Made by a program: the position numbers and the translations under genes. Below, one piece after another: positions 20,971 through 33,200 of a DNA stretch of 64,000 nucleotides (its first letter is position 1; each line of letters opens with the position of its first letter). Below the pieces are notes generated by a model. The model saw only the letters and a program-made list of their open reading frames with translations. It was not told where the DNA came from and searched no databases. Location of the stretch: the NCBI RefSeq assembly GCF_037042905.1, contig NC_087257.1:13800001-13864000 (forward strand), read 5' to 3'. The stretch comes from Lytechinus pictus (lineage: Eukaryota > Echinodermata > Echinoidea > Temnopleuroida > Toxopneustidae).

Positions 20971-22912
20971 AAAAACACAAACAGAAAAACCAACAAAAAA
21001 GGTGTCAATCTAGAAGAAAAAAATAACTACATATATTTAAGATATAGGAACTGCTTCAATCTTTCTTGAATGACCTAACAGACTTGCTTTCAATTACATC
21101 TCTAGGGGTGGTGTTCCAAAAGCCTCATGTGAGCAAATAATTTTCTTATCTCAGTCAACATTTACTGCGAGCGCGTAGCGCGAGCGAAATTTTGAATTTT
21201 ATATTATGACATGAAAGATTTGTGTAAGTGAAAAAAAATGTTGGGAGCTAACAGTGAATGGATGAGAAAATTTTCAAAGTGTAAAGAACGAAAATGTTGT
21301 TTTGGAGCATTTTGCAGTTTTAGTAGGATACCTATGACAACATTTACTATACATTTGTTGATGTTTCAAAATTTCGGGGGGGGGGGTGCAATGGGGCAAA
21401 TGCCCCGTGGTTGCCGCTACTGGTGTGGGGCGGAGCCCCCGGAACGTCGTGATGTTTTTAAACATTGCAGATGGCCACTTTTTTTTATCAAATCACGGGT
21501 ACATGCACAACACATTAACAAAATCGCAGAACCGAGCCACAAAATTTTGGCCTTTTAAAATGATTTTGAAAATAAATTCATATTATGTGATAGCATACCT
21601 TTGGAAATTTAGCATGAAGAGTTTTTTTTGCGATAAATCTAGCAAGCATGAAGCTTTACTTAGGTTAGGACATGATATAGGAGGATATCACTAACCCTTG
21701 GCTGAGGATATTACTAACCCTTGGCTAAGGATTTTTTGTCCTGATTGCGACCATTATTGCATAAAATTCAGCAAGCTTAATGTAATAGACGCCATCCACC
21801 TTTCTTCCAGTTCTTTATATTTTTCAATCCTCGGCAGCCCGGTCGTGTTCTTAGGTTCTTTTCCTTTTTTTCTTGTACCTTTTCTTCATGTTCTCATTTT
21901 CCAATTTTGTTTTTGCTCTACTATCATTTCCCTTTTATTTTTGCCTCGGGTCATATCTTTTATTTTATATCTCTCTCTTGATAATCATGCTAATTAATTA
22001 GTATTTCAGGATATTTTGTACTTCCTCACAGTCATGTTCTTCTTTCCTTCCTTTTCCCGCTTTACTTCAATCTTCTCTATTTATGTTCTTTCCCTTTCTT
22101 TTCATTTTCCCTTTTCCCTTTCCTCTTTTTTTCCTTCCCTTTCCTTGCATAGGCAATGCCATTGAAGAAAATTACTTGTATATACATTGTATTTGCGTTG
22201 AAAGATTTGAAACATTTCACATATTATTATTATTTTTTTATAATGTCAAAGGACTTGACATGAAACATCGTCAACAAATATAACGAGTAGGCCTATAGGT
22301 TTATTCTTTAACGACGTTATCAATTCCCTAAGGATGTGGGTGAAGGAGAAATCGTGAACCCTTTCCGGTTTTGGTCCCAACTTCAGTGTTTCAAGTTCAA
22401 TGAAATTCTTTTTAATTTTTCCCTACAAAGCGCCTCCCCTGTGTGGTGGAGCCACTGCAAAAAAAATTAATAAATGAATAAAATTTAAAAAAATGTTGAA
22501 ACAATAGTAAATTTAGTGTTCCGATCATATCCAAGAGTATACAATGGAACCAATCCCGAGTATTAACACCCCTGCAATCGAAGATCAATAGTTTCATATT
22601 ATTCAAGGTAGGACTAAACAATCATATCGTAACATACTTCGAGATATCTGATTGTGTATCAACACTCCACGCCAGACAAACGTAATTAAATACATCAGAT
22701 CCAGCTTCAAGCTTAATACGAAAAGAGCGATTGCTTGTACTGAACTTCGCGTTCCAAGTAAAAAGTAAGAGAGGATGGCCAGTGCTGCACTCGTAGAAAC
22801 AGACAAGAACACCTGTGGTTTCTCAAACATCGCACCTTGAAATGAATACTTTGTACACTCCTAGTCGTATACTTTTCGAAGCTACCTTGCAAAATTTAGA
22901 GGCCAGAAAATG

Positions 22913-22918
22913 TATAAA
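22913..22918 (+). promoter_or_regulatory. TATA box of SMB gene copy B
   Basis: TATAAA 116 bases before the start codon, in a promoter closely matching that of copy A. Confidence 0.65.
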
Positions 22919-23028
22919 TTGAGGGCTGGTGGAGCTGGGAAATTCATAGTCAGCGTCGTTTGGGATACTGGCAACAAGCAACAATACATCTTACAGAGCT
23001 CTGAGCTGATAGCATCATCATCGTCATA

Positions 23029-23098
23029 ATGGAAAGCAGAACAATTCTAGCCGTGCTCGTTGCCATCTCGGTTCTTGCTGTTTGTGCCGCCCAGGCTC
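23029..23098 (+). CDS. SMB gene copy B, exon 1
   Basis: Signal-peptide exon with the same length, phase and GTAAGT donor as copy A; one residue differs. Confidence 0.8.
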
Positions 23099-25974
23099 GT
23101 AAGTATAGGCCCTATAGATTCCCCCCACCTCTTGAGGGTTGCTGAGAAGCTTAAAAGAGCAATGTTCACGAGTTTTACTCTTGGAGGAGAATATCAGGGA
23201 CACCTTGTATTATCGTCAAATAAGGATGCTTCGTTGCTTACCAAAGATGCTTTGAGATTTCCACTTTAATGCCATAATTATTGCAGGTGAAAAGGTTAAC
23301 AGGGTTATTTTAATTTTAAGTAACTATGGAAAAGTAATCAGTTAATTATTGTTTTTTGTTTTATAATACGTAATGGGCAATTTTTTAGGAGTTCGTGGCA
23401 GCCTACAGCTTTTCCTGATAAATGTCTTTAATGAAAAGTTGAATTCCTAGTAAAAGCGTAAGAAAGAGACTCACTATTGTAAAACTTTTTGTGACTTGAA
23501 GTGGCATTGTCCATGAATCTCATCTTTTCGGTTTTACAATTGTGCAGCAAATGGATTTCGGCCTAGACCGGGACCAAGACCGAGGCCAGAAAACGGCACC
23601 AGTCCTGGACCACGACCGAGACCAGAAAACGGCACCAGTCCAGGACCACGACCGAGACCAGAAAACGGCACCAGTCCTGGACCACGACCGAGACCGGGAA
23701 ACGGCGGAGGAAACCACTCTCAACCTATCAACGGTCCCAGACCAGGCAACCACTCCCAACCTATCAACGGCACCAGACCGGGCAACGGCACTGGCAACTA
23801 TTCAAGGGACGGTCATATCGTAAAGCGCCAGATATTTTTCTCTACCTTATCACCCCCATCGGGAAATGGATCTGGAAATCACTCACACCCTCCTCCTCCT
23901 CCTCCTCCCCCAACACCAAGCAACAGTTCTGCTCCACCACCACCACCACCACCACCACCACACAACAGCACAGCTCCCCCTCCACCAACCAACAGTTCTC
24001 TCGCTCCCCCACCCTCAAACAAGAGCCTTCCCCCTCCCCCACCATACAACAGCTCTTTCGCGCCCCCACCCTCGTACAACAGCACCACCCCTCCTCCACC
24101 ATTAAACAGTTCTTTCGCTCCTCCTCCCCCGTCCAATAGCTCTGCCCCTCCCCCTACATCAGGAACCAACAGCCCATCGCATCCCCCACCTCCCAGTAGC
24201 TCTCCTTCAGGTGAGTGAACTGTATAATCTTATTTCATACAACATTATTTATCACGGCATATACCACTTCTATATTGACAAGAATAAAGTAAAAGTCGGG
24301 CGTTGGTGTAGCTAAGGCGGTAGACGAGTCGTCATAAATCTTGGAGCATTTCACGAAATAAATTTTCAGCGATTTTCCTTGACGACTATTATGAGCTTCT
24401 GAATTCACTGGATCTGAATGGACCAGAAAAATGATGAAAATTACAGACTTTTTGCATAATGAATCACTCGTTCGGGCTTCAACCCAAGACGATATTATTT
24501 GTTTGTAATATTTTGTAATAGAATGTAGTATTACATAAAAAAGAGAGTTATTTGAGTTTTCGCATTTTACCCCTTTATTCTATGCGCTATATTGCATTTC
24601 AAGATTTATTTTCTTTTTGTAAATGCAATGAATTACCACGTCATTATCATTTTCACCAAGGTATAACGAATGATAAAGCATAATAACAATCAGTCGTGTT
24701 TCATTATTTAAATTTCCTAAGTACATGAAGTATGGAGTAGAATAAAGTAAGAACATACGTTGATATGGTTAGAAAGAATAATGATGGGACCTACAATGCT
24801 GGAATACGCAGTTACTGCTCAAGAAGTGTCGCGAAACGTATACCAAGAACAAATAAGCCGGATTTTGTTTTCTACATTCTTATTTCAATAAATTCTTATT
24901 CAGAAGTTAAGAGCTTGTAAAAGAGATAGGTTATGCTAACACGTAATAAACTGATATTTCACTTGCGCTCTTACTCTTTACTTGGAGGATAGGGCTATCC
25001 ATTTGTTCGTAAAATTATTGGTGAGTTTCTAAGCACCTTTACAAAACGGCCCCTCTCCACTTTGTAAGATGTAGACCCTTTCACTCTGTGTCATGTCGTG
25101 TGCTCTTCTTCACATTTTTGTTCACATTACAGGCCGATCGTGTAGGGGAAGATGTGGTAACTATAATGGTTCCAGACAGTGCCAATGCGACAATCAATGC
25201 AGGATGTACAGAGACTGTTGCCGTGATTTAGAGTCTGAGTGCCAGGTGAGACGAATAATATTTGCGATTTTGTAGACGTATGTGTCGGCTAATATAGACC
25301 TTGTGCAGTGACGTCATCACGCCGCCATCTTTAAAGGCTGAAGTCATTGCCTTGCATGTTTTGTTGATCTGCAGCTGGCGTAGCTCTGAAGGAGGGCGCT
25401 GTGATCTTATGACGTTATATGCGTAATGTCTATTCAAAACTCCGGTTATCCTTTATTTTTAGTGCCACTTGCTTTTCCGTGTTTTAGATATTTCGTATTT
25501 TTCTGTAACATGTCAAATGACATGATAATACAAAAAATAAATCGTAAATAGAGAACATATCTTACCCAAAATAAGTTTTGCACACATGTATGCTAAACAA
25601 TACGAACAGGATTGTTGGGCAAATTTGACCAATCATAATTCGATGTTCCGGAACAATGATTGCATAATTGTATGGTGAATATTCATTAAATCATCAGATA
25701 AAAGATGAAAGAGAATCGAAATCGGCGTTGAGAAGTTAAATTCATTGCATCTCAAGGAATGATAGAAATACAGTGATTACTATGCATTTGTACAAATCAA
25801 TAGTTTACGCTTACTATTCCAAAATTATTCTTATTCCTATCTTTAACATTTTCTAGTGGACTCAACCTTTAAATGCAAATGTAAAATCTCATTTTTACCT
25901 TTCATCATATGAAAACTTATCTTCCACTTTTTGCATTTGGGTTTTTTTCTCTATTTATTCAGAACCGGAACTAG
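23029..25974 (+). CDS. Secreted proline-rich glycoprotein with C-terminal somatomedin B domain, copy B
   Basis: Exons are 23029-23098, 23548-24210, 25133-25245 and 25963-25974, with the same phases as copy A, giving about 285 residues. The architecture is the same: signal peptide, Pro-Arg repeats with NGT sequons, Lys-Arg site, polyproline/sequon region, and an eight-cysteine SMB domain. Visible protein differences from A are few: Thr for Lys in the signal peptide (MESRT), Gly for Asp in one sequon (NGT for NDT), Ile for Thr after the KRQ site, Ser for Pro near the end of exon 2, and three extra prolines. The SMB domain is unchanged. Introns are more diverged than exons, which points to purifying selection or gene conversion. 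Both copies look functional. Confidence 0.75.
23548..24210 (+). CDS. SMB gene copy B, exon 2
   Basis: Nine bases longer than in copy A because the two polyproline microsatellite runs gained one CCT and two CCA codons. Frame and the Lys-Arg site are preserved. Confidence 0.8.
25133..25245 (+). CDS. SMB gene copy B, exon 3 (somatomedin B domain)
   Basis: Same 113 bases with only synonymous differences from copy A; the donor GTGAGA is closer to consensus than the GTTAGA of copy A. Confidence 0.85.
25291..25434. mobile_element. MITE in SMB intron 3, copy B
   Basis: Copy of the element at 8490-8633, same position and orientation, hence inserted before the duplication. Confidence 0.6.
25963..25974 (+). 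CDS. SMB gene copy B, putative terminal exon
   Basis: AAC CGG AAC TAG after a conserved acceptor, as in copy A. A longer open frame across this spot exists in copy B in another phase but would not join exon 3 in frame. Confidence 0.5.
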   Translation, partial: NRN

Positions 25975-26712
25975 GCGCATTCACCGACTCATTGATTTGA
26001 TGTTGGAATCGGACCAGGAATTGGACAGGGAATACGGATCAGTAAACCACCCCCCAAAAAATAGCTCTGAGGCCTTTAACAAGCCTATGTCTTTTACGAT
26101 TAATACAAATTAGATATTGACATTTGATATCAATCAAACTGTTTGATTGATTTGATTGATACAAAAGTTTTAAACTGTCGTTTTCCGTATGTAGTTATTG
26201 TACAACATGATTTACAAAATAGATGTAGAGAAAATATTGGTGGGCAAGACCCCCCCCCCAACCAAAAAAAAAAAAAAAAAAACTTGATAGTTATAACAAA
26301 ATTATTCTCCTCTACTCCCAATCTTTGAAATATTATCATGTTTGTTTCTCGACTTTGCGAATTTGAATTCCTTGCTTTCAGAAATAACGATTCATCAGCA
26401 CACTTAAATCGCCTTAAAAAAAAAAAAAATCAGTGCACAGTTCTTCTGGAGGAAAGTCTTGATGGGTTGGCCTAGGAAGCCTTCTCAACCTGAGTAATAA
26501 CGGTCGATTTTTTTTTTCTTTTCCGCTATAGCACCGAAATGAAACATTATTACAGATACCAAATAGACAATTGTCCCCAACAGTCGTCTTTAGTGTCCAC
26601 ACGCCCACTTCTTCCTAACGTTGGCTATTTAGGACTATTTATATATCCTACTCTTTCGGGAATTAATCAACCTGAATTGCAATCGGCATCCGGTTTTTCG
26701 TATGATTTCGAT

Positions 26713-26718
26713 AATAAA
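26713..26718 (+). terminator. Candidate poly(A) signal, SMB gene copy B
   Basis: AATAAA conserved with copy A (9903-9908). Confidence 0.45.
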
Positions 26719-27053
26719 CATTTGCAGAAATCAGAAACTCAAGCGCCTCGTTTTCTTCTTTGGAGGGTCATGTTATTCATTTAAGCTCTACATAATTTGA
26801 TTTCTGTTTGCGACTTTATCCATGATGTTTACGGTAATATTAATTTGTGTGGGTATTGGTGGCATAGTAAAGAAACAGTTACGTGTAGATGTGTGGAGGG
26901 TGTGAGTGCTTTCGAAGGGCAAGGATGTGTAATTGAATCGGATTACACACATATAGAGAGAGAGAGAGAGGGGGGGGGGGGACGCATAAAGTTGGAGTGT
27001 GATACCAACAAATTGGAGTGCGATGGTGAAGGTATGTTTCCGCAATTACGCTA

Positions 27054-27079
27054 CCATGGACCTACTATATAGGTCCATG
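27054..27079. repeat. Short palindromic insertion 1
   Basis: CATGGACCTA at 27055-27064 and its inverse TAGGTCCATG at 27070-27079 flank a 5-base loop. Copy A lacks it: 'gcaattaccc' runs straight into 'gcacag' near 10203-10218. Confidence 0.7.
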
Positions 27080-27787
27080 CCCGTACAGTTTTAAACACGA
27101 ACTTCTCATCTAAAGTTCACATTTAAACCAAACGAGGACAGACAGTGAAGAGAGGACGTCCTCGGATCATTGCTCACCACAGACTTTATCAAACCACACT
27201 ATGGAGAGAAGATGTCCTTTAACAAGATATGTTAAAGGACATCTCTGCTTAAGGACATCTTTGCTTAATGTAAAGATGTCCTCAGTTATAAAGTGAAACT
27301 TAAATTCATATGATACTCAGTTGACCGCTTAAAATCATGTCCTCAAATTCTGTCATTAATTGTGTGTATGTGTGTATGCAGAAAATGAAACTGAGAGGAT
27401 GGGCGAATACAAAATACGTGATCATGGGTCTAATAAAATAAATAGAATGATATTTGCTCTCATCTCTCACCTAAAGAATCAAATCAACATTATTTATGTC
27501 CCATACTCCATCCGTTTTTATTAACCTTTCTACTTCTCTGCATTGTAAAAAAATTCATCCTCCCCCTGTTCCCTCTCCCATCCATCCTCTGTTTTATCCT
27601 TCCACACCTCTTCTCCCTGAGAGCGTAGAGGCGCGGAATGATACAATAGCGGACGGATGAAAATATTATCTTGTTGAACTGAAAATTTAAATGCAATACT
27701 TCAGAATTCATCAAAAATAAGATTTTTTCAAAATAAGAATTTGATGGTTTTTTTTCTTCAAAAAGTGTTTTGCACGTCTTTGTTAAT

Positions 27788-27815
27788 CCATGGACCTACT
27801 ACTCTAGGTCCATGG
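27788..27815. repeat. Short palindromic insertion 2 with direct flanks
   Basis: CCATGGACCTA and TAGGTCCATGG are perfect 11-base arms around a 6-base loop. TTAAT occurs directly on both sides (27783-27787 and 27816-27820), as a target duplication would. Confidence 0.7.
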
Positions 27816-27820
27816 TTAAT

Positions 27821-29697
27821 CTTACATGTCATTTTCTGTCTGGGTGCCCCTTTCGTTTTTTAATACCATAAACATGATAATAGCAGGTATTTTTGCTGGT
27901 TATGATACCTTATTTAGTTAATTCAATTGACAAGACATTACGAGAAGTCAAAAGACACAGACGTCGCCCTCTCTCTCACACACACACACATACACACACA
28001 CGCATCAGTGAAGTCTAACTACCACTTCCCTGTATGCACCCACGCACCCCTCTACACATACGGACCCTCCACACAACGTCCAACGTCTGAAATCTTTCTA
28101 CGAAGAATGGATCAGCAAAAACTGAAAATGTTGAATTTTAACGTTCGCAATATATATCATGCAAGAAAATCTATACAATATTGACTTTTAAAAAACGTAA
28201 AAACTTCAGTTGTTGAATGAAAACATATTACAACAATTAATGTAAATGTAACAACATTACGTAGGAATAAAGATCCTGCTTTCGGTTCCCTAATTTGCAT
28301 ACAACCTGTGTAAAATATAAAATTCCATATTTCTCTTTCCTACATATACGATCAGGATATTTTGAAAACATTGTTTTCAGTGATTTTTTTCTCTGTGATC
28401 GAATAAATTTAATTTGATTAAACAACATGATTGAACCTGCATTACATACATTCCTTGAAGGCGATTTAAACCGTCAAACTTTCCATTCTTAACGTAAAAC
28501 AAAGACATTTGCTTTGAATTGATGCAATGGTCCAGCTCGCAAGCCATGCAATGAATGAATATGGTTGTGATACAAGGGCAGATAATTTGATATTACGTAT
28601 ATTTCATGTATTTGAATGACAAATGTATAGAACAATGGCAAATAAAGAAAAGCCTATACTTTTGAAACATGTTAATCCTATGATGAAGCGCTGTAATCAT
28701 GGTAGTAATTTGGTATTTCGTCAACGATTTAACTGTTTTTGTGAGCTTGAGCTTTATAAAAAAAATATCTTTAAGCGATATAAAAGGGGAATACATGGCT
28801 CCTTTTCCATGCGAGTATGGCGAGTAAGGTCAGAACGGGGAATGGGGATTTTTGTTGGGAGGGGGAAGGGGGTATTATCTATGCTTAAGCTATAATCAAT
28901 CAGTGTTAAATCTCAGTTGTCACATTTTCTTGAATGCAGTAAACTAATTATTTTAAAAATCAAACATATCACATATCTGTATAATAACAGTGCAGATTTA
29001 TACAGCGCATCCATAGTGCAAAGACACCCGTGGCTCAGCAACAATTCTCTTGTATACAACCAAGCTGCAAGCATAAAAGCTACACTATGCAACAATTACT
29101 CTGATCGTATACAAAAAGAAAAAGAAAATATTCTGCTCGTATATACAATTTCCTATCATCCCAATGCTGGCTACATTTCAGTCTATATTCTTATTTGCAA
29201 GTTTACAATTGTGAACTACTTCGCAATTTATTATTGCCAACAGAGTGTTGGTAGGACTTTCCCCTATCAAGTTGATATATTATTTATCAATACAAATCAA
29301 ATTGAGCAGAAAACAGTACACATAGCCGAAAATGACACCAAGCCTTTTGCACTATTCTATAAAAACATTGAAACAGCAATCTTTATAAAAAAAATTAAGA
29401 CCAATTGGATATAGTTTCATATAACTGATTTCAAGTTTCAAACTATAATATATTTAGGAAAGCTTAAGGTCATCTCTCCTTTGCTGGTCTGCCTACATTA
29501 TAGTTAACCACCATCTAAATATTTTACTAGTATACGAACAAAGTAAAAAAATACTTTCCCAGAATCAACATTTTGCAGGTAGCATTTTACAGCAAACTTT
29601 CATATTCTTGGATACATAAGTTTTGTGCTGATAATATCAATAAACGTTTTTACTCTAGTTAAAAAATAAAACATAGGAATGCCATTGGATATTTTCG
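27821..29697. other. Intergenic region between convergent genes
   Basis: AT-rich sequence with a CA-rich patch near 27970-28005. The longest frame (28917-29414, +, 165 codons) has no domain, low-complexity AT-driven composition and no splice or promoter context, so I do not call it. Part of this may be 3' untranslated sequence of the minus-strand gene. Confidence 0.5.
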
Positions 29698-29703
29698 TTT
29701 ATT
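29698..29703 (-). terminator. Candidate poly(A) signal of the HYR/CCP gene
   Basis: AATAAA on the minus strand about 330 bases after the proposed stop at 30028-30030. Confidence 0.4.
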
Positions 29704-30027
29704 AATAGGAACCATTTACAGACATGTTTATGTGGAAGCATTGTGGTCTAAAGAAAATAATTATTTCTTTTCCATTACTTTGTAAGTGTGTATTGTAAGT
29801 ATATTGGACATATCTGTTGTGACAGATTTAACCCTGACTTACCCAAAGAGAGAGAGAGAGAGAAAGAGAGAAATTTTGTAACCGATTTGTTCGCTTACTT
29901 CATTTTTACTTTCATGTCTCGGCGAGCAAATTTTGAGACCAAATTCGTATGCGGTCACGAAATTACACAAGAGCCTCCCATCAACGTCGAGAAACATCTC
30001 ATGCAACCATTTTTGTGGTATAAATAT

Positions 30028-30200
30028 CTAGTTCAATATATGACAACTTTCGATAGAGGTTGCTCCGGATATGGTTGTGGTCGTATCCACTGGGCATCGT
30101 CTGCATGATGTGTGCTGGGGGCGTCCTTGGTAGAAGCCTGGCGGGCAAGGTCGGCAAGGAAACAATCCACTCTTGGAGAAATGCCCGGCTGGACAAAACT
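30028..30200 (-). CDS. HYR/CCP gene exon 26: GCC2/GCC3 module, probable terminal exon
   Basis: EFCPAGHFSKSG, CRPCPPGFYQG and CRRCPVDTTTT, then GATSIESCHILN and TAG. Reading through completes the module with its last cysteine and then stops. A phase-1 GTTGTC donor at 30048 would instead skip that cysteine and require another exon that I could not find in 27800-30000. Confidence 0.7.
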
Positions 30201-33200
30201 CTACAACAAAAAATCGCAGTAATTGTATTTAAGCTTGACAATCTACTTGGAAAGGAACCCCCAAATTTCATGATCCTTCGAAAGTAAGTTTTCACAACAA
30301 AGATTATGAAACATTACTTTACAAACTTCAAATTTGTAACATTCTAAAGACAGGTTGTATTATATTTTGCCTTAAATTGTAATTGCATTATCGAAAATTT
30401 GGAATGAAATAAATTATTCATCAATTAATAACTCACTTAATTATTCAATCAATCAATCGATCAGCTCATCAACCAATGGAATTGACGTGATGTGAATATG
30501 ATTGTCATTTGATACGTATGTTCTTTTTCGATATCATATCATGTTATTCTACAAAATGGTGCATGAGTGACGTTACAAACACGTTACCCTAAAAAAAAAG
30601 TTTTGCACGATGTGTCAAGAGAAGACTACATAGATGACAAGACAAAGTGAAAAAATAGAACTGGCTGATTTTGAGATATCGAGTACACCAAAATTGATCA
30701 AAAAAAAAAAAAAAATGCATGACGAAAATTCTGACAAATTAGGTGGTCCGTCGATATCGAACCGCATAAATATATTAAAATCTGCGTTCATAAAACATGT
30801 GTAATCTGAAGGAATAGTTTTACCCTTGCACTGCTTAGCATCCGTAGCTCCCTTTTCGATGGTTGATGTATCTTCCCTGCACGGTTTGCATTCATTTTGA
30901 GCCTGCTTATCCTGATAGAACCCTAGATCACATGGATTACAGATCTTGGTGGCCATATCAAGATAATACCCAATAGGGCAAGGAACTGCAGAGGAGATTT
31001 CAATCCCATAAACAAATAAAATTATTACTTTATTCGAGCTGCATGATATACATATATATCGGGCTTTAACTATACCATTGTAAATTGACATCAAAGAAAT
31101 GTACATCTGCTTCAAAAGATGTAATTCCAAGAAAAAAATCTTTAATAGAAAAATTAAATCTCTAAATAAAAAAAAAATCTCTAATGTACAAACGGTAATT
31201 GCAGAGATCGAAATAAAATGTACGTCCTCAGTCACCATTGTCTTCATGTATTAACATGTAATATAATTAGTCTTGCAAAAATGTAATATTCGTGATTTTT
31301 TTCTTTCAATCTTAATATCGTCGCCTGTCACGAAAACGAAATAATTTTCTATATTTCAAGAAATGGCTCACAAACCTGTAGATACATTTTCGTCTTATCA
31401 CATCTCGAAAAACGGGGGAGGGGGGGGGGGGGTTGGTTAAATTCGGCACAAGTACTAGTGGAGAGCCCCCCCCAAAAAAAAAAATCACTGCACTAGACAT
31501 GCTAGAGAACTACTTATCTCTACTGAAAGGGGAATTTAAATTTGAAAATTATCGGACAAAGAGTAAGGAAGCTCTGAACGTTTAGAAGTTGTAAATATTG
31601 GTAATCACTATACCCATGGAAACTTCAAGTTTGCTGCAAATGTGATGCCGTAGCGATGTCAGACAAGGACTACTCTTCCGTGTACTCCAATAAATAAAAT
31701 GGCTAAAACGTAATTTTTCCCAAAAGTTTTATTTCAAATTGTATTTTTCTTTCATGAAGACAAAACAAAAATGTATACTACTTTAGTATTTAGATTACTG
31801 CCCCAGGGTAATGGGTACTTAAGACATGTAAGAGAAAACCACAAATCCTTGATAATTACGTATATGGCTTATGGCAAAGGTGTCCTTGCCCCTTGTCATA
31901 ATTTACTTACCCAGTTGCCAATTTGAAATCTGCATAGTCTTAGTGATCTCAATTTTAGAGCAGCTTTACTTTATTGCTTGTCCAATTTCTTTCAAATTTT
32001 CACCATTCTGTTTAATTTATTTTTCTCATTTCCAACACATTATTTGGCCAAGGCTGGATACCCCTTTAATTGAACGAAATAAAAGAGGCCATTTTGAATA
32101 TCTTGTTTCCCTAATTGTCAACACCGCTGCACAAAATATCGATTATTGGGTCTTGGAGGTCGTGGAATGAATTTCCAAGGTTATTATTTTGATTTGAAAG
32201 ATTCAAATTCTTCTTACCACATTTGAGGTCAACCTTGTCGAAGTAATGTCCCTCGTCGCAGCCCGCGTCTGCAGAGAGGATGTTCGTCTCTGGATTATCT
32301 TTCTTATGCATGATATTTACAGGCGCATCGCCCCCTTTCCTTTCGGCCATATTATCCTAGAACAATCAAAATAGCAATACTAATCGTTGTATGCCTAATG
32401 CAAGCTGTAACTATGTGTAAAAATAGTCATTTTTTCACTTCTGTATTTCGTATTATAAGCGGAAGAGTATTCCCATCATCAGACTAAAAAAAAACATTGC
32501 AAATGGTTGGAAAGGAATAAACCCATTTCCCCCAAGTTTGGTAATGGGGAAAATACATAACTGAAATATTAAAGCAAAAAATATTCAGAATGAAGAATTC
32601 AATATAAGCTTCACTTCACAACCAAATCCAATTGTGTTTAATGAAGACAAATGCAAAGTGTTATTTAAAATATACGAATGATATGTCAGGTCATATGCAC
32701 CATTTACAATGCTTACATTGACATGCCAGACGGTCACTTTGCTATGCATTAGAACTTATGCATATGACGTAATGATCTCAAACCGCTCTCCCTCAGAGGG
32801 TAAATTAATGTACGGGTCAGCGGAGTTGTCAGATATGCACCGGCAGCTTCTAACCCCCAACGCACACAAGGCAATGGCACTGATCTCTAAGATGGCGGGG
32901 CGATCACGTATTTTGCATAAGGTCTATAGTCAGCACTTTACATATGCTTATGGTAGTTCGCAATCTGCCATATGTTGGATGGATTTTTTTTTTCATCGAA
33001 AAATAATTACGAACATTTCATCAAAATATTAATGTTAAAGTATACAAATCCCAAATTATTTGAGGATAATTCTTATACTCTGGGACGATTTTTTTTTAAT
33101 TTATTTATTGTTATTATTATTATTATAATTTTTTTTTTTGGGGGGGAGGAATCTTAGCCATACTTACGACAGAAATACGTGCAAATGGTCCGTTGTCTGA

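Larger units (their letters stand above)
15159..21422. mobile_element. Probable hAT-type element interrupted by the Ty3 retrotransposon
   Basis: The left end CATTGGCGGCACTAG and the inverted right end CAGTAGCGGCAACCA are weakly matching terminal repeats. They are flanked by GTCCGGGG (15151-15158) and GTGTGGGG (21423-21430), matching at six of eight bases. G-runs lie inside both ends. 'Gcgagcgcgtagcgcgagc' motifs occur at both sides of the Ty3 insertion (about 15434 and 21169). The call is tentative because the repeats are poor. Confidence 0.35.
14795..22148. mobile_element. 7.3-kb composite insertion private to copy B
   Basis: Homology with copy A stops near 14795 and resumes at 22149 (A: about 5020 and 5275). 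The block contains G-run and C-run hAT-type ends, the Ty3 retrotransposon at 15801-20970, and AT-rich sequence (21430-22148) that I could not assign. Several insertions in one place make this a nested transposon cluster. Confidence 0.7.
11230..27790. repeat. Tandem segmental duplication, copy B (expanded by insertions)
   Basis: Copy B is collinear with 2640-10930 but about twice as long. A block at about 11795-13025 (1.2 kb), the inverted-repeat element at 13826-14424 and a block at about 14795-22148 (7.3 kb, including the Ty3 element) have no counterpart in A. About 255 bp of A (5020-5275) is missing at the last junction. Noncoding parts differ by many substitutions and small indels, whereas the coding exons are nearly identical. 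Confidence 0.85.

Noticed and set aside
28917-29414. 165-codon + strand open frame
   Set aside because: AT-rich composition, no domain, no promoter or splice context; probably chance or 3' untranslated sequence of the opposite gene.
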